Shown here: positions 25,329 to 37,045 of the stretch, piece after piece
Position numbering within the stretch: position 1 is the first letter of the stretch
Layout of the letters: every line of letters starts with the position of its first letter
Assembly (NCBI RefSeq): GCF_023712105.1
Contig: NZ_JAMLJI010000002.1
Location: 620,001 to 684,000 of the forward strand
Length of the DNA stretch: 64,000 bases
Reading direction: 5' to 3'
Origin: Larsenimonas suaedae
Lineage (GTDB): Bacteria > Pseudomonadota > Gammaproteobacteria > Pseudomonadales > Halomonadaceae
Made by a program: the position numbers and the translations under genes
Notes under the pieces: model-generated
What the model was told of the DNA's origin: nothing
Databases searched by the model: none
The model's input: only the letters and a program-made list of their open reading frames with translations

Positions 25329-26888
25329 TCAGGTGTCGTCATAGTAGCGCCAGGTGTTTCGGCCCGCGCGTTTGGCGGCGTACATCGCCTTGTCCGCCAG
25401 CTGGAGCGCGCGGCTGCCGTCATGAGCATCGCGGCCAAGGACGGCGATGCCGATACTGACTCCCATGTAGACGTGGGTGTTTTCGATCGTGAGCACCGGC
25501 GTTTCACACGCCTTGCGCAGCGAGATCAGCATGGCATCCAGCGCGTCGCGGTGGGTGCGGCTTGAAAGCAGCATCACGAACTCATCGCCACCAAGGCGGG
25601 CCAGATAATCCCCGGCGTCCAGCAATCGATGAAGGCGCCCGGCCATCTCGATCAACGCCTCATCGCCAACGTGATGGCCGTAGGTGTCGTTGATCTGTTT
25701 AAAGTGGTCGAAGTCGATCAGAAGGATCGCCCTGTCCGAGCCACTGCCACTTGCCGCGCTTAACTCACGCTCAAAGCCGAGCCGGTTCCCGTAGCCGGTG
25801 AGAGGGTCGGTGGTGGCCAGTTCCTCGGCCTGCTCGGCGGCGCGTTTTCGCGCGGTGATGTCGTGCACCACCCCTTGCAGGTGATCCTCCTTGAGCCAGC
25901 TGAGACTGACCGCGATCCAGCGCTCTTGCGCGCCCCGGGCCGACAGGCACAGCTCAAGCTGGGTTCGCGGATTCGAACTTCCCGACGCTGGAACGGCAAG
26001 CCCCCGAACGCGCTCGGAAAGCACCGGTACCTGCTGGCCCCGGTCGATGCTTTCAAGTTCAAAAAGACGTTGAAAGGCGGCGTTGGCCGACACCAGCCGC
26101 CCCTGATGATCGATCTCGAAAATGCCGGCCTCGACGTTATCGAACAACAGGCTGTAGCGACGCTCCTCCATGGCGTGAAGCTGTCGAAGGCGGCGCTCTT
26201 CGGTGAGGCTTTGCATCAACCGATCGATCATGGCGTTGACGCTGAGCACGAGTCGCCCGATCTCGTCGTGGTGGTTGCCTCGGGGCACATCCAGCTTCTG
26301 TCCGGTTTCGGCCTCGAGCTCACCCAGCTTTCGAGACAACCCCGCGATCGGGCGGGTCACGAACTTGACCGTCACCAGAATCACGCAGAGGCCGATGCCC
26401 AACAGCTGCAGCACCAGCGCAGCACTCAGAAACCGGGACGCATCGGCGACCAGATGGTCGATCTGGGCCTGGTCGGGCACCATGAAAATACGACAGATCG
26501 ACTTGGATGCGTCGAAGGGCGATTTTATATCGCGGCTGACCGCCGTATCGGCCCCCTGCCCTCCGGCCCCCCCGGCTGCGAGTACCGTGGTGTCCGAGGC
26601 AATAATACGCACGTCCATGACGATGCGGTTTCCAAGAAGCCCTTCCACGACCTCCTGGGCCAGCTGGGTGTCATTGATGAAACAGGCAATCTGGGTGGCG
26701 CGCTCGACGGTCGACATCAACTCCTCGAGGCGCTGCCCCTGGCGCTTCGCCTCATCCCGGCTTTGTATACCAAGCGCTGCACCAAGAAAGAGCACGCCCA
26801 ACACGCCAACCACGCCGACCACGGTAATGGTCGCCCGGGCGGTAATGCGTGTACGCAGCACCCGAAGCAGTGTCCGAAACGGCGTCAT
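25329..26888 (-). CDS. Membrane diguanylate cyclase (periplasmic sensor, HAMP, PAS, GGDEF)
   Basis: The 519-residue protein has a membrane helix at about residues 19-40, a periplasmic sensor region (about 42-165), a second helix, a HAMP linker (about 185-240), a PAS domain (about 245-345) and a GGDEF domain (about 355-519). The active site LGGDEF (GGDEF at 433-437) is intact, so it should make cyclic di-GMP. The inhibitory RxxD site is absent: the position five residues before the motif reads DAGD. It is the third gene of an operon with a porin and a PstS-like protein and overlaps the latter by ATGA, so the periplasmic partner probably controls it. Confidence 0.92.
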   Translation of the reverse strand: MTPFRTLLRVLRTRITARATITVVGVVGVLGVLFLGAALGIQSRDEAKRQGQRLEELMSTVERATQIACFINDTQLAQEVVEGLLGNRIVMDVRIIASDTTVLAAGGAGGQGADTAVSRDIKSPFDASKSICRIFMVPDQAQIDHLVADASRFLSAALVLQLLGIGLCVILVTVKFVTRPIAGLSRKLGELEAETGQKLDVPRGNHHDEIGRLVLSVNAMIDRLMQSLTEERRLRQLHAMEERRYSLLFDNVEAGIFEIDHQGRLVSANAAFQRLFELESIDRGQQVPVLSERVRGLAVPASGSSNPRTQLELCLSARGAQERWIAVSLSWLKEDHLQGVVHDITARKRAAEQAEELATTDPLTGYGNRLGFERELSAASGSGSDRAILLIDFDHFKQINDTYGHHVGDEALIEMAGRLHRLLDAGDYLARLGGDEFVMLLSSRTHRDALDAMLISLRKACETPVLTIENTHVYMGVSIGIAVLGRDAHDGSRALQLADKAMYAAKRAGRNTWRYYDDT

Positions 26889-27310
26889 GAACGGCCCCCG
26901 AACTCATACACCACGCGAACACGCGGATCGACTCGGCTCTTGTCCAGATACCCGAGCACGCCCGGATTGTGGGAGATCAGCTCGATCGTTTCATCAAAGC
27001 CGTCGCTCTTGCGTGGCGGCGAGCCACGCCCTGAAAACACCAGGCGCGCCCACCAGGCGTTGATGTCGGCAAGCTCGCGGTTGACCAGCGCCTTGTAGAA
27101 AGACGCTCGAAGCGGCATGTAATCCACCGGCACGACCGGCTCTCCGCCCGGCAGGGTGGATAGCCGGCCCATGAAGATGTTGACCACGTCATCGTAGGTC
27201 AGTGACTGAACCTGGCTGTCGTTACTGACCACCACCACCAGATTGGCGCTGGCAATTGCAGGCGTGAGCGTCAATAACAGGGCCATCAACAGCGTGCGTA
27301 ACCACCTCAT
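26885..27310 (-). CDS. Small periplasmic PstS-like substrate-binding protein
   Basis: The 141-residue product has a signal peptide (about residues 1-22, ending AIASA-NL) and a single PBP-like domain. NDSQVQSLTYDDVVNIFMGR and NPGVLGYLDKSRVD match the shortened PstS-like proteins found with signalling operons. AGGAG is placed seven bases before the ATG and overlaps the porin stop codon; the 3' end overlaps the diguanylate cyclase by ATGA. It may relay a periplasmic signal to that enzyme. Not a full phosphate-transport component. Confidence 0.85.
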   Translation of the reverse strand: MRWLRTLLMALLLTLTPAIASANLVVVVSNDSQVQSLTYDDVVNIFMGRLSTLPGGEPVVPVDYMPLRASFYKALVNRELADINAWWARLVFSGRGSPPRKSDGFDETIELISHNPGVLGYLDKSRVDPRVRVVYEFGGRS

Positions 27311-27318
27311 GAGCGCTC

Positions 27319-28491
27319 CTAGAACACAATGTCCAGTCCAAGGCCGAGCATGACGCGTTCCTGCCGGCTGTAATCGTCACCGCGCCCTCGCCAGAACGGC
27401 GCGGCCCCATCGACCGTCACGTGATCGACCTGCAGTTTGAGCGCGGCGTTGGTCGCGACGTCAAAGCGCGTACCGACACCGATCGTACGCTGCCAGAAAT
27501 TATTGCCACTAAGATCCTGTTCCGGGTTGGCGTCGGTGTAGGAGACCACCACATAGGGCATGAACCGCTCGATGCGATAGCCGGCCGAGACCAGACCGCT
27601 GTCGATGTGCCCTCCCTTACCGGCAAGACTGGTTCGGTTGACCATCGCATTGATCTGCCAGCGCGCCGGCGTCCAGTCGAGCGCCAGTGAGACAAATTCG
27701 ATATCGGAAATGCCGTACAGGTCAGAAAAATCAACGCCTTGTTGTAAGAGCGTACGCAGTTCCTGGAGCGAGAATTTATTGGGGTTGCTGTAGTGGTAGT
27801 CAGGGTCCATGTGAAGCCGGGTATAGCCCAGACGCATGAACCAGTCCTGCGTGCGGTAATCCAGATGGCCACCGCCTGCACGCCCGCGCTCGATGCGCGC
27901 TGAGGTATCGTCGGTGAAGTAGAGCTTCTCGCTGCCGCCTCGGCCCGCGAACGCGGTCGCGCTCAGCACACCGCGACCGACCGGGTGTCGGTAGGTCACA
28001 TCCGCCCCTTCGATAAAGGGCAGTTGCAGCAGACCGAAGACCTCGACCGGCGGTCGAATCCAGGGGTAGCTGTAGCCAACAAAGCGGGTTTCAGAAAAGG
28101 CGTAGGCGTCCCAGCCAATCCGGCCCAGACGGATATCCAGATCATGGCGCGGCGTGTACTTCAAGAACGCAAGCATCACCTCGGGGCTGAAATCACCGCT
28201 GCCGTGGTAGCGGCTGAGCCCCTGTACCGTGGCATTGACGTCATCTGTCAGTGTGTAGTCGAGCTGAAGCCCCAGAAGGCTATCGGAGCGGAGGCTTACG
28301 GGATTATCCCCGCCCTTGGGCTGATCGACAGTTCGCACCGGATCGCCCTTGCCGCCGACGCTGTGAAGCGCGGCGATGGTTGCAAACCCGCGCACGCGCA
28401 CGTGGTCCTCGGCGATCAGATCATGGGCCATCGCCCCTGCTGACACTGCCCATAAAAGACCCGACACCACGAGGATCACATACGATCGCAT
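27319..28491 (-). CDS. Outer-membrane porin-like beta-barrel protein
   Basis: The 390-residue product has a signal peptide (about residues 1-22, ending AGAMA-HD) and a long sequence of alternating hydrophobic and polar strands (LGLQLDYTLTDDVNATVQ, VRLGRIGWDAYAFS) ending in LGLDIVF, the C-terminal Phe expected of outer-membrane proteins. It is the first gene of the operon with the PstS-like protein and diguanylate cyclase. No substrate could be assigned. A longer frame to 28539 is less likely, and the ribosome site is weak. Confidence 0.82.
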   Translation of the reverse strand: MRSYVILVVSGLLWAVSAGAMAHDLIAEDHVRVRGFATIAALHSVGGKGDPVRTVDQPKGGDNPVSLRSDSLLGLQLDYTLTDDVNATVQGLSRYHGSGDFSPEVMLAFLKYTPRHDLDIRLGRIGWDAYAFSETRFVGYSYPWIRPPVEVFGLLQLPFIEGADVTYRHPVGRGVLSATAFAGRGGSEKLYFTDDTSARIERGRAGGGHLDYRTQDWFMRLGYTRLHMDPDYHYSNPNKFSLQELRTLLQQGVDFSDLYGISDIEFVSLALDWTPARWQINAMVNRTSLAGKGGHIDSGLVSAGYRIERFMPYVVVSYTDANPEQDLSGNNFWQRTIGVGTRFDVATNAALKLQVDHVTVDGAAPFWRGRGDDYSRQERVMLGLGLDIVF

Positions 28492-28651
28492 AGCATTGCC
28501 CGTTTTTTGGAATAAGACAGGCGCTGACCGAAATCGCACCTGTACGTTTGAAATGTCGGCCCGGGCGCCGCGTTCTTGATATCAAGCGGTCAATAAGCGC
28601 TTTCACGACGAGCGTCTACGCTTGAGAAAGCACTGAGATAAGGAGCATCAC

Positions 28652-29659
28652 GTGGCACCGAATACGGTCTATCGTCAGCCGCATGGACGCGGCTTCACCT
28701 ACAAAACCGCACAAGGCAAGACCTTCACCGACACGAAATGGCGCGGATGGATCAAGCGGCTCGCCATTCCTCCCGCCTGGCGAGAGGTCGAAATTACCCT
28801 CGACGAGCACGCCAAGGTGTTGGCCTCCGGACGCGACAGCGCAGGCCGCAAGCAGTACGTCTACAACCCCGAGTGGCGTGAGCAGCAAGAGGCGCACAAG
28901 TTCGACCGCATGATCCGCTTTGCCGAGCGGCTCGAGCCCATGCGCCGCACGACCGGGCAGCACCTGATTCTTGAAGGCATGCCGCGGGAAAAGGTGCTTG
29001 CCTGCATGGTCCGTCTGATCGACGCCGCCTACTTTCGTCCTGGCAGCGAACGCTATCGCGATGAAAACGAGAGCTATGGCCTGACCACCATGCGCTCGAA
29101 GCACCTGACCATCGAAGGCGACGAGCTGATCTTCGATTACAAGGGCAAAAGCGGCCAGCAGCAGCACCGCGTGGTCGAGGATGAGCGGCTCTCGCAGGTG
29201 GTCAGTGAGCTCGATGACATTCCAGGCTACGAAATCTTCAAGTACTACAGCGATGACGGTCAGAAGGTTCGCGTCGACAGCCAGGACCTCAACGACTACA
29301 TCCACGATGTGATGGGCGATGAATTCAGCGCCAAGGACTTCCGAACCTGGGCGGGAACGTCACTTGCGGCGCTGGCGCTGGATGAGCTCGGCATCGGGGA
29401 TGATGAAAATGCCAGTCAGAAAAACGTGGTGGAAGCGGTCAAGCGGGTGGCCGAGCGGCTTGGCAACACGCCGAGCATTGCACGGGCAAGCTACATCGAC
29501 CCACGCATTCTCGAGAGCTACCTCGACGGACGTACGCTCAGCCATTTCAGGCAGCTGGTCGAAGTCGAACTCGAGCAGGACGCCCTGACCGGCCCCGATG
29601 AGCGCGCCGTGCTCGAAATGCTCAAAAGCCGAGTCACACGCGAGGCCAGTACATCCTGA
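28652..29659 (+). CDS. DNA topoisomerase IB (poxvirus type)
   Basis: The 335-residue enzyme relaxes supercoiled DNA through a 3'-phosphotyrosine. Features in order are the N-terminal domain (GRGFTYKTAQGKTF), PPAWREVEI, the catalytic-core residues RDSAGRKQYVYNP and SKHLTIEGDELIFDYKGKSG, and the active tyrosine Y281 in ARASYIDPRILE. The start is GTG at 28652 after AAGGAG. It is divergent from the porin operon and is followed by a lipoprotein gene on the same strand. Confidence 0.95.
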   Translation: MAPNTVYRQPHGRGFTYKTAQGKTFTDTKWRGWIKRLAIPPAWREVEITLDEHAKVLASGRDSAGRKQYVYNPEWREQQEAHKFDRMIRFAERLEPMRRTTGQHLILEGMPREKVLACMVRLIDAAYFRPGSERYRDENESYGLTTMRSKHLTIEGDELIFDYKGKSGQQQHRVVEDERLSQVVSELDDIPGYEIFKYYSDDGQKVRVDSQDLNDYIHDVMGDEFSAKDFRTWAGTSLAALALDELGIGDDENASQKNVVEAVKRVAERLGNTPSIARASYIDPRILESYLDGRTLSHFRQLVEVELEQDALTGPDERAVLEMLKSRVTREASTS

Positions 29660-29738
29660 GCCCTGGCCGGTGGAAACGCGTCACCGGCCAAGGCATCATG
29701 ACCCACTGATTTTCATTTCTGACCAAGGAGCCCTGCCC

Positions 29739-30257
29739 ATGCGTGCGTTGATTGCGACGTCGTTGCTCGCGTTGATTCTGACCGGCTGTCAGACGCTTTC
29801 CGAAAGCGGCATCCTGCCGGATGGCGATGACCAGGCGGCCGGAAGCGGCGCCAATCAGGTCAAGCGAACCGTCGCCTTCTCGCCCGAGGAATACGCCCAG
29901 CTCGAAAAGAGCGGTACCGCCACGCTCAAGGGGCAGCTTTTCTACCAAAACGAGGGGCTCAAGGTCATCGGGCGCGACCAGCGCGTCTCGCTGGCCCCGG
30001 CCACGCGGTATTCCGCCGAGGCCGCCGACGCAGCCCTTGCCGGCAAACGCATCGAACCGGCAGACCCTCGAGCACGGGCCTATACCCACACCGCCACTAC
30101 CGACGATGACGGCCACTTCACATTCACCGGCCTGCCCTCCGGTGTGTTCTATGTTGGGGGTGTGGTGCGTCTGCCCGATGGCAGCGCGAGCCCGTACATC
30201 CTCAAGCAGGTGCGGCTGGGTGACGGCCAGACCCGAACCATCGAACTGACGCGTTAA
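29739..30257 (+). CDS. Lipoprotein of unknown function
   Basis: The 172-residue product has a lipoprotein signal peptide with the lipobox LTGC (Cys at residue 15), so it is anchored to a membrane by its N-terminus. The mature part contains a beta-rich region and TTDDDGHFTFTGLPSGVFYV, resembling carboxypeptidase-regulatory (transthyretin-like) folds. No known family was recognised. AAGGAG lies upstream of the ATG. A strong hairpin follows the stop. Confidence 0.75.
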   Translation: MRALIATSLLALILTGCQTLSESGILPDGDDQAAGSGANQVKRTVAFSPEEYAQLEKSGTATLKGQLFYQNEGLKVIGRDQRVSLAPATRYSAEAADAALAGKRIEPADPRARAYTHTATTDDDGHFTFTGLPSGVFYVGGVVRLPDGSASPYILKQVRLGDGQTRTIELTR

Positions 30258-30263
30258 CTCTGC

Positions 30264-30304
30264 GCACGGCCTGCTTGCGGTGCTCTGTCGCAAGCAGGCC
30301 GTGC
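30264..30304 (+). terminator. 16-bp hairpin after the lipoprotein gene
   Basis: GCACGGCCTGCTTGCG pairs perfectly with its downstream complement across a nine-base loop. There is no T-run, so it may terminate poorly or instead stabilise the transcript. It lies 72 bases before the UspA start. Confidence 0.6.
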
Positions 30305-30375
30305 GTGCCAAAACGTTCTCTATACTGAAAGAGCAGGTGACTGTCTCCCACCCCCTACCCTGCAAGGAGGACGTC

Positions 30376-30828
30376 ATGTATCGCTCACTGCTCGTACCCC
30401 TCGACGGTTCAAATCACGCCGTTCATGCCTTGAAGCTTGCCTCACGCATGATCGACGAACACGCCGATCTTTACGTCATCACCATTCCCGAAGTGCCCCA
30501 GGCCACCGACCAGCTCGGCATCAGCGTCGGCGCCGCACCGCTTGACTACACCTATGAATCAGCCAAGGAACTGGCCGATACCATCATCCGTGAAAGTATT
30601 GAAAAGGCGGCGCTCGGCGACCGTAAGGTCCACGCGATCGTCCGCGACGGCCCGCCGGTCGCGGTCATCCTCAATGAAGCGCGCGAGCGTAACGTCGACG
30701 GCATCGTCATGGGCAGTCGTGGGCTCTCCGATTTGAAGGGGCTGGTGGTCGGCAGTGTCTCTCACAAGATCAGCCATCTGGCGCCGTGCCCGGTCATCAC
30801 CGTCCACCTGCCCGATGAGCGGGCGTGA
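30376..30828 (+). CDS. Universal stress protein (UspA family)
   Basis: The 150-residue protein starts YRSLLVPLDGSNHAVHAL and contains the ATP-binding GSRGLSDLKGLVVGSVSHKI near the C-terminus, both diagnostic of UspA. Such proteins bind ATP and assist stress survival. AAGGAGG lies upstream of ATG 30376. A longer frame from 30280 crosses the upstream hairpin and is rejected. Confidence 0.93.
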   Translation: MYRSLLVPLDGSNHAVHALKLASRMIDEHADLYVITIPEVPQATDQLGISVGAAPLDYTYESAKELADTIIRESIEKAALGDRKVHAIVRDGPPVAVILNEARERNVDGIVMGSRGLSDLKGLVVGSVSHKISHLAPCPVITVHLPDERA

Positions 30829-30887
30829 AGGCACGCTTTTAAAGCATCAGCATCGACGGGCCGAGCATTCGAGCCCGTCGACGCCGC

Positions 30888-31496
30888 TCAGCCGTGCACC
30901 AGCGACGACAAGGGCGCCCACAGCAGCCAAAAAAGCATCAGCAGAAGCAAGATTGCCATGAGCCGATTGAACCAGCCCGCCCATCTCGGATGTGACATCA
31001 GGGCGCTGCCAAGCCGCGCCCAGAGAAGCACACAGCTCAGGCAGACCCCCATATAAATCCCGCTCAATGAGAGCATCGAAAGGCCCTCAGTGCCCTCAGG
31101 GGTCGAGAACAGCGCAACCAGTGACATCGCCACCGCCCACGCCTTGGGATTGAGCCATTGGGTGAGGGCGCCCTCACGCAGAGACGGGGCATGAGTGTCA
31201 GCCGCCCCCGAGCGCGGGTCGGCCCGTAGAAGCTGGAGGGCAAGCCAGAGCACGTAGACACAGGCAGCGCCCATCATCACCGCCTGAATCCACGGCCAGT
31301 GAAGCACAAGGGCCGACAGCCCCAGATATGCCGCCCAGAGAAGCGCGACAAAGCCACCCGCCGCGCCGAGGGCGTACCCGGTAACCGCACGCCAGCCCAC
31401 ACGACTGCCGGCCATGGCCGCCACCAGATTCACCGGCCCCGGGGCCCCTGAGGCCACGAACGCCATACCCAGCACCTCGCTCCATCCCTGCGCCAT
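30888..31496 (-). CDS. LysE/RhtB-family amino acid exporter
   Basis: The 202-residue inner-membrane protein has about six hydrophobic helices and begins with GMAFVASGAPGPVNLVAAM, the LysE-family pattern; LTQWLNPKAWAVAMS is the second conserved motif. It would export an amino acid or related compound. GGGGAG precedes ATG 31496. It lies downstream of an AraC regulator on the same strand, which may control it. Confidence 0.9.
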   Translation of the reverse strand: MAQGWSEVLGMAFVASGAPGPVNLVAAMAGSRVGWRAVTGYALGAAGGFVALLWAAYLGLSALVLHWPWIQAVMMGAACVYVLWLALQLLRADPRSGAADTHAPSLREGALTQWLNPKAWAVAMSLVALFSTPEGTEGLSMLSLSGIYMGVCLSCVLLWARLGSALMSHPRWAGWFNRLMAILLLLMLFWLLWAPLSSLVHG

Positions 31497-31622
31497 TATC
31501 GCGCTCCCCTGTTCGATCAAGACGTGCCTAGGATCGCCTGAGCGCACCGCGCCTGGATTGTAGGAAATAAACCGAACCCGGAAATGAACAGGTCGTGGCG
31601 TTGGCGTTCGAGCGCGGGGCGC

Positions 31623-32456
31623 TCAATGCCTGATGTAGTGGCCCGGGGTGACGCCGAGCACGTGGCGAAAGGTTCGAATGAAGTGCGGTTGATCGTGGAA
31701 GCCAAGCCGCACCGCCACATCCGCTGCGGACGCGCGCCCGCCCAGTAACGACCTGGCATGTTCAATGCGACGCTGAAGCCAATAGGCGTAGGGCGTAAGG
31801 CCGTATTCGCGGCGAAACGTGCGAAGAAGCGCGTTGGGGTGCATATCAAAGCGTTCGGCAAGGCCTGAGAGCGACACCGTTACCGGCTCGCCGTCCACGA
31901 GTCGCCGGGCCTCATCCTGGAGATGGGCGCGCACGCGCTGGGCAGTCGTGACGTCTCGCATCGACGAGGGCAACCGCGCACCGCCATGCACGACAAAGGC
32001 CTGGCTCAACACATCGATCAGCTCGGCCTGAAACGCCAACTGCCAGCCCGAATGGCCTGCGTGACAGACACGGGTGAGAAGCCGGGTAAGACCGCGCTCG
32101 ATCTGACCGCCTGGGTCGCAGGCATTCAACGCCCGAAAGCCGGTCACACCACGGTGACCGAGCTGCTCACCGAGCGCGGTTTCAGAGATGTAAAGCATGG
32201 TGTAACGCAGCCGCTCGCTCAGGGCGTAGCCGTTGTGGGGCTCGTCCGGATTCATCAGCGACAGCGTCTGCCGCGCCAGGGCGTGGCGCGCCCCGCGGCA
32301 GTGATAGCCGCCCACGCCGGCATGGATGGCACCGAGCGCGAAGGCATCGTGGCTGTGCCGGCCGAAGGGCTCGCCGCTGAAATCCGCCGCCAGCAGCTCG
32401 ATGCCCGGCAGACCCTCGATGGCGTGCAGGCGATTTCGAACGCGCGCCTCAGTCAT
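31623..32456 (-). CDS. AraC-family transcriptional regulator
   Basis: The 277-residue protein has a cupin-like ligand domain (HSHDAFALGAIHAG at about residues 34-47) and a C-terminal pair of helix-turn-helix motifs (about 175-275, with ERFDMHPNALLRTFRREYG and AADVAVRLGFHDQPHFIRTF). The start is three bases after the stop of the M23 peptidase gene, so the two are probably cotranscribed. LysE downstream is a candidate target. The effector is unknown. Confidence 0.92.
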   Translation of the reverse strand: MTEARVRNRLHAIEGLPGIELLAADFSGEPFGRHSHDAFALGAIHAGVGGYHCRGARHALARQTLSLMNPDEPHNGYALSERLRYTMLYISETALGEQLGHRGVTGFRALNACDPGGQIERGLTRLLTRVCHAGHSGWQLAFQAELIDVLSQAFVVHGGARLPSSMRDVTTAQRVRAHLQDEARRLVDGEPVTVSLSGLAERFDMHPNALLRTFRREYGLTPYAYWLQRRIEHARSLLGGRASAADVAVRLGFHDQPHFIRTFRHVLGVTPGHYIRH

Positions 32457-32459
32457 GCG

Positions 32460-33302
32460 TCACTGCCCTCGCCGCTCCAATACCAACTGGGGATCGATCC
32501 GGGTCGAGAACCAGCTCATGCCCCAGTGCAGGTGAGGGCCCGTGGCGCGACCGGTCGAGCCGACCCGGCCGATGATCTGGCCCTGCTCGACGTGATCGCC
32601 GACAGCGACGTTCAACCGGGACAGATGCAGGAAGTTGGAACTGATGCCGAAGCCATGATCGAGCAGCACGGTGCCGCCGGTCAGATAGAGGTTGGGGTCG
32701 GCGAAGGTAATGACACCACTGGCCGGGGCCTTGATCGGCGTCCCCTCGGGCGCTGCAATGTCCATGCCCGAATGCGGTGCGCCGGGGGTGCCGTTGTAGA
32801 TGCGCTGACGCCCAAATCGCCCACTGATGCGCCCCTCGACCGGCTGAATAAACCGTTCGGTAAAGCCGATACGGTCATCGTTTCGCGTGCGCGCTGCGCT
32901 GACGCGCTGCTGCTCACGGGCAATGCGCTCGGAAAGTTCCTTCGGCGGCGAGACAGTCTTTGCCGGTACACCATCAACCCTTGAAATCGGCCAGTCTCGC
33001 GGCGTCACCCCGACACTTGCGTGCGTTACCGTGCCATCCGGCCGTGTAATCTCGATCTGCTCGGGCGCGGATGCGTCGCGGCCCACGCCGAACACTACCG
33101 TACCGTAATCGGTCACGTGTACCTGACGCCCGGCAATGTGAACACGGCTGTCGGGGGGCACCTTGCCGATCACCATCGCCCCTTGCGGTACAGCCTCTGG
33201 AAAGACGATGTCCGCGGCGGCCACCGAGGGCGAGCGCCCAAACATCAGCGCGGTAAGTGCCAAGAGCGCTACGATCAGCAAAGGCCGGCGTGATAGGGTC
33301 AT
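32460..33302 (-). CDS. M23-family peptidase (LytM domain), exported
   Basis: The 280-residue product has a signal peptide (about residues 1-30) and a C-terminal M23 domain (about 155-265), with the zinc ligands in HSGMDIA and HLHWG intact. ISGRFGRQRIYNGTPGAPH is the typical opening. It would cut peptidoglycan cross-links in the periplasm. ATG 33302 with GAGGA upstream is chosen, but an ATG five codons earlier is possible. It is divergent from purU. Confidence 0.92.
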   Translation of the reverse strand: MTLSRRPLLIVALLALTALMFGRSPSVAAADIVFPEAVPQGAMVIGKVPPDSRVHIAGRQVHVTDYGTVVFGVGRDASAPEQIEITRPDGTVTHASVGVTPRDWPISRVDGVPAKTVSPPKELSERIAREQQRVSAARTRNDDRIGFTERFIQPVEGRISGRFGRQRIYNGTPGAPHSGMDIAAPEGTPIKAPASGVITFADPNLYLTGGTVLLDHGFGISSNFLHLSRLNVAVGDHVEQGQIIGRVGSTGRATGPHLHWGMSWFSTRIDPQLVLERRGQ

Positions 33303-33335
33303 GTATCTTGTCCTCATGGTCTTGTTACAAAAACT

Positions 33336-33364
33336 GCTGTTAAACGTGGCGAGCGCGTTATAAT
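33336..33364 (+). promoter_or_regulatory. Putative promoter of purU
   Basis: TATAAT at 33359-33364 matches the sigma-70 -10 consensus, with a poor -35 match about 17 bases upstream. It lies 94 bases before the purU start. Confidence 0.4.
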
Positions 33365-33457
33365 CCTCGCCAACCGCCGAGGCGTCGCGCAGCGCGCGTC
33401 TTCTCGCCTCGCTTTCGAATCACGGCGCCTGGCGCCGCAGTCGTCACGGATACCCTT

Positions 33458-34333
33458 ATGGATACCCCGACCCATTACATCATGACGGTCGCCTGCCCGG
33501 CGGCCTCCGGCATTGTTGCCGCCGTCACCTCGTTTCTGAGTACCCATGAGTGCTACATCAGCGAGCTGGCCCAGTTCGACGACGAAGCCATCGGCCGCTT
33601 CTTCCTTCGCGCGCGCTTTCGATTCAATAACGACGCCAAGGGCGATCCTGCCGAAAACGTCGAACGAATGCAGCAGGAGTTTAATCAGGTCGCAAGCGAC
33701 TTCTCGATGGAATGGCAGATCCATGACGCGGCCAAGCCGCCCAAGGTCATGATCATGGTCAGCAAGTTCGACCACTGCCTGACCGATCTGCTTTATCGCC
33801 ATCGCAAGGGCGAACTGCCGATGGAAATCACCGCCATCGTCTCCAACCACCTCGACCTGCGTCCGATGGCCGAACGTGAAGGCATTCGCTTCGTGTACAA
33901 GCCGATCACGCCGGACACCAAGGCCCAGCGCGAACAGGAGCTTTTCGAGCTGATCGAGGATACCGGCACCGAGCTGGTCGTGTTGGCTCGCTACATGCAA
34001 ATTCTCTCAGATGACATGTGCCGCAAGCTCGAAGGCCGTGCGATCAACATCCATCACTCGTTTTTGCCGGGCTTCAAGGGCGCACGCCCCTACCATCAGG
34101 CGTTCGAGCGTGGCGTGAAGCTGATCGGTGCCACCGCCCACTTCGTGACCGCCGATCTGGACGAAGGCCCGATCATCGAGCAGGAAGTGCAGCGGGTCGA
34201 TCACACCTACCGCGCCCAGGAGCTGGCCTCGGTCGGCCGGGCCACGGAAACCGTGGCGCTGTCGCGCGCCGTGCGTTATTTCCTCGAGCATCGGATCTTT
34301 CTGGCCGACAACAAGACGGTCATCTTTCACTGA
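33458..34333 (+). CDS. purU: Formyltetrahydrofolate deformylase
   Basis: The 291-residue enzyme releases formate and tetrahydrofolate from 10-formyl-tetrahydrofolate. An N-terminal ACT domain (about residues 5-85) precedes the formyltransferase fold, which contains the catalytic region INIHHSFLPGFKGARPY and VTADLDEGPII. Length equals the usual 280-290 residues. It is followed by a strong terminator. Confidence 0.95.
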   Translation: MDTPTHYIMTVACPAASGIVAAVTSFLSTHECYISELAQFDDEAIGRFFLRARFRFNNDAKGDPAENVERMQQEFNQVASDFSMEWQIHDAAKPPKVMIMVSKFDHCLTDLLYRHRKGELPMEITAIVSNHLDLRPMAEREGIRFVYKPITPDTKAQREQELFELIEDTGTELVVLARYMQILSDDMCRKLEGRAINIHHSFLPGFKGARPYHQAFERGVKLIGATAHFVTADLDEGPIIEQEVQRVDHTYRAQELASVGRATETVALSRAVRYFLEHRIFLADNKTVIFH

Positions 34334-34354
34334 CCTGTCCGCTTGTCATCCCGC

Positions 34355-34385
34355 CATGAAACATTCGATCATGAAAACACTCGAC
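34355..34385. repeat. Degenerate 15/16-bp tandem repeat
   Basis: CATGAAACATTCGAT is followed by CATGAAAACACTCGAC and then the start of a third copy (CATGAAAAAA) that runs into the purU terminator. Confidence 0.5.
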
Positions 34386-34388
34386 CAT

Positions 34389-34421
34389 GAAAAAAGGCGC
34401 CCAAAGGGGCGCCTTTTTTTG
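34389..34421. terminator. Bidirectional intrinsic terminator between purU and ppsA
   Basis: AAAAAGGCGCC and GGCGCCTTTTT form a stem flanked by A- and T-runs between two convergent genes. Confidence 0.93.
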
Positions 34422-34459
34422 GACGTCGCGGCCTGGCCGCGACGTGTATGGCACTGCAC

Positions 34460-36832
<2,373 letters not shown>

Positions 36833-37045
36833 GGTTCTCTCCTGATAGTCGTTTCGACACGCAATTTGCGCCAAACAGTGGGGCCAGAAGCTAACAGGCG
36901 GACTCCGGCTTCGCCAGATATTTTAAGGCGTACACGCTGGAGTTTTTTTACAACATGTGCCGGCCTGACTCGGACGCGTCTGTAGCGGTTGCCGAGCGTA
37001 CGCTCTCGGTCAACAATGACGGATCGACCCACACGGACGTACCTC

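Noticed and set aside
36989-37045. Upstream extension of ppsR to ATG 36989
   Set aside because: The additional 19 residues are not part of the family and the region holds the divergent ppsA/ppsR promoters.
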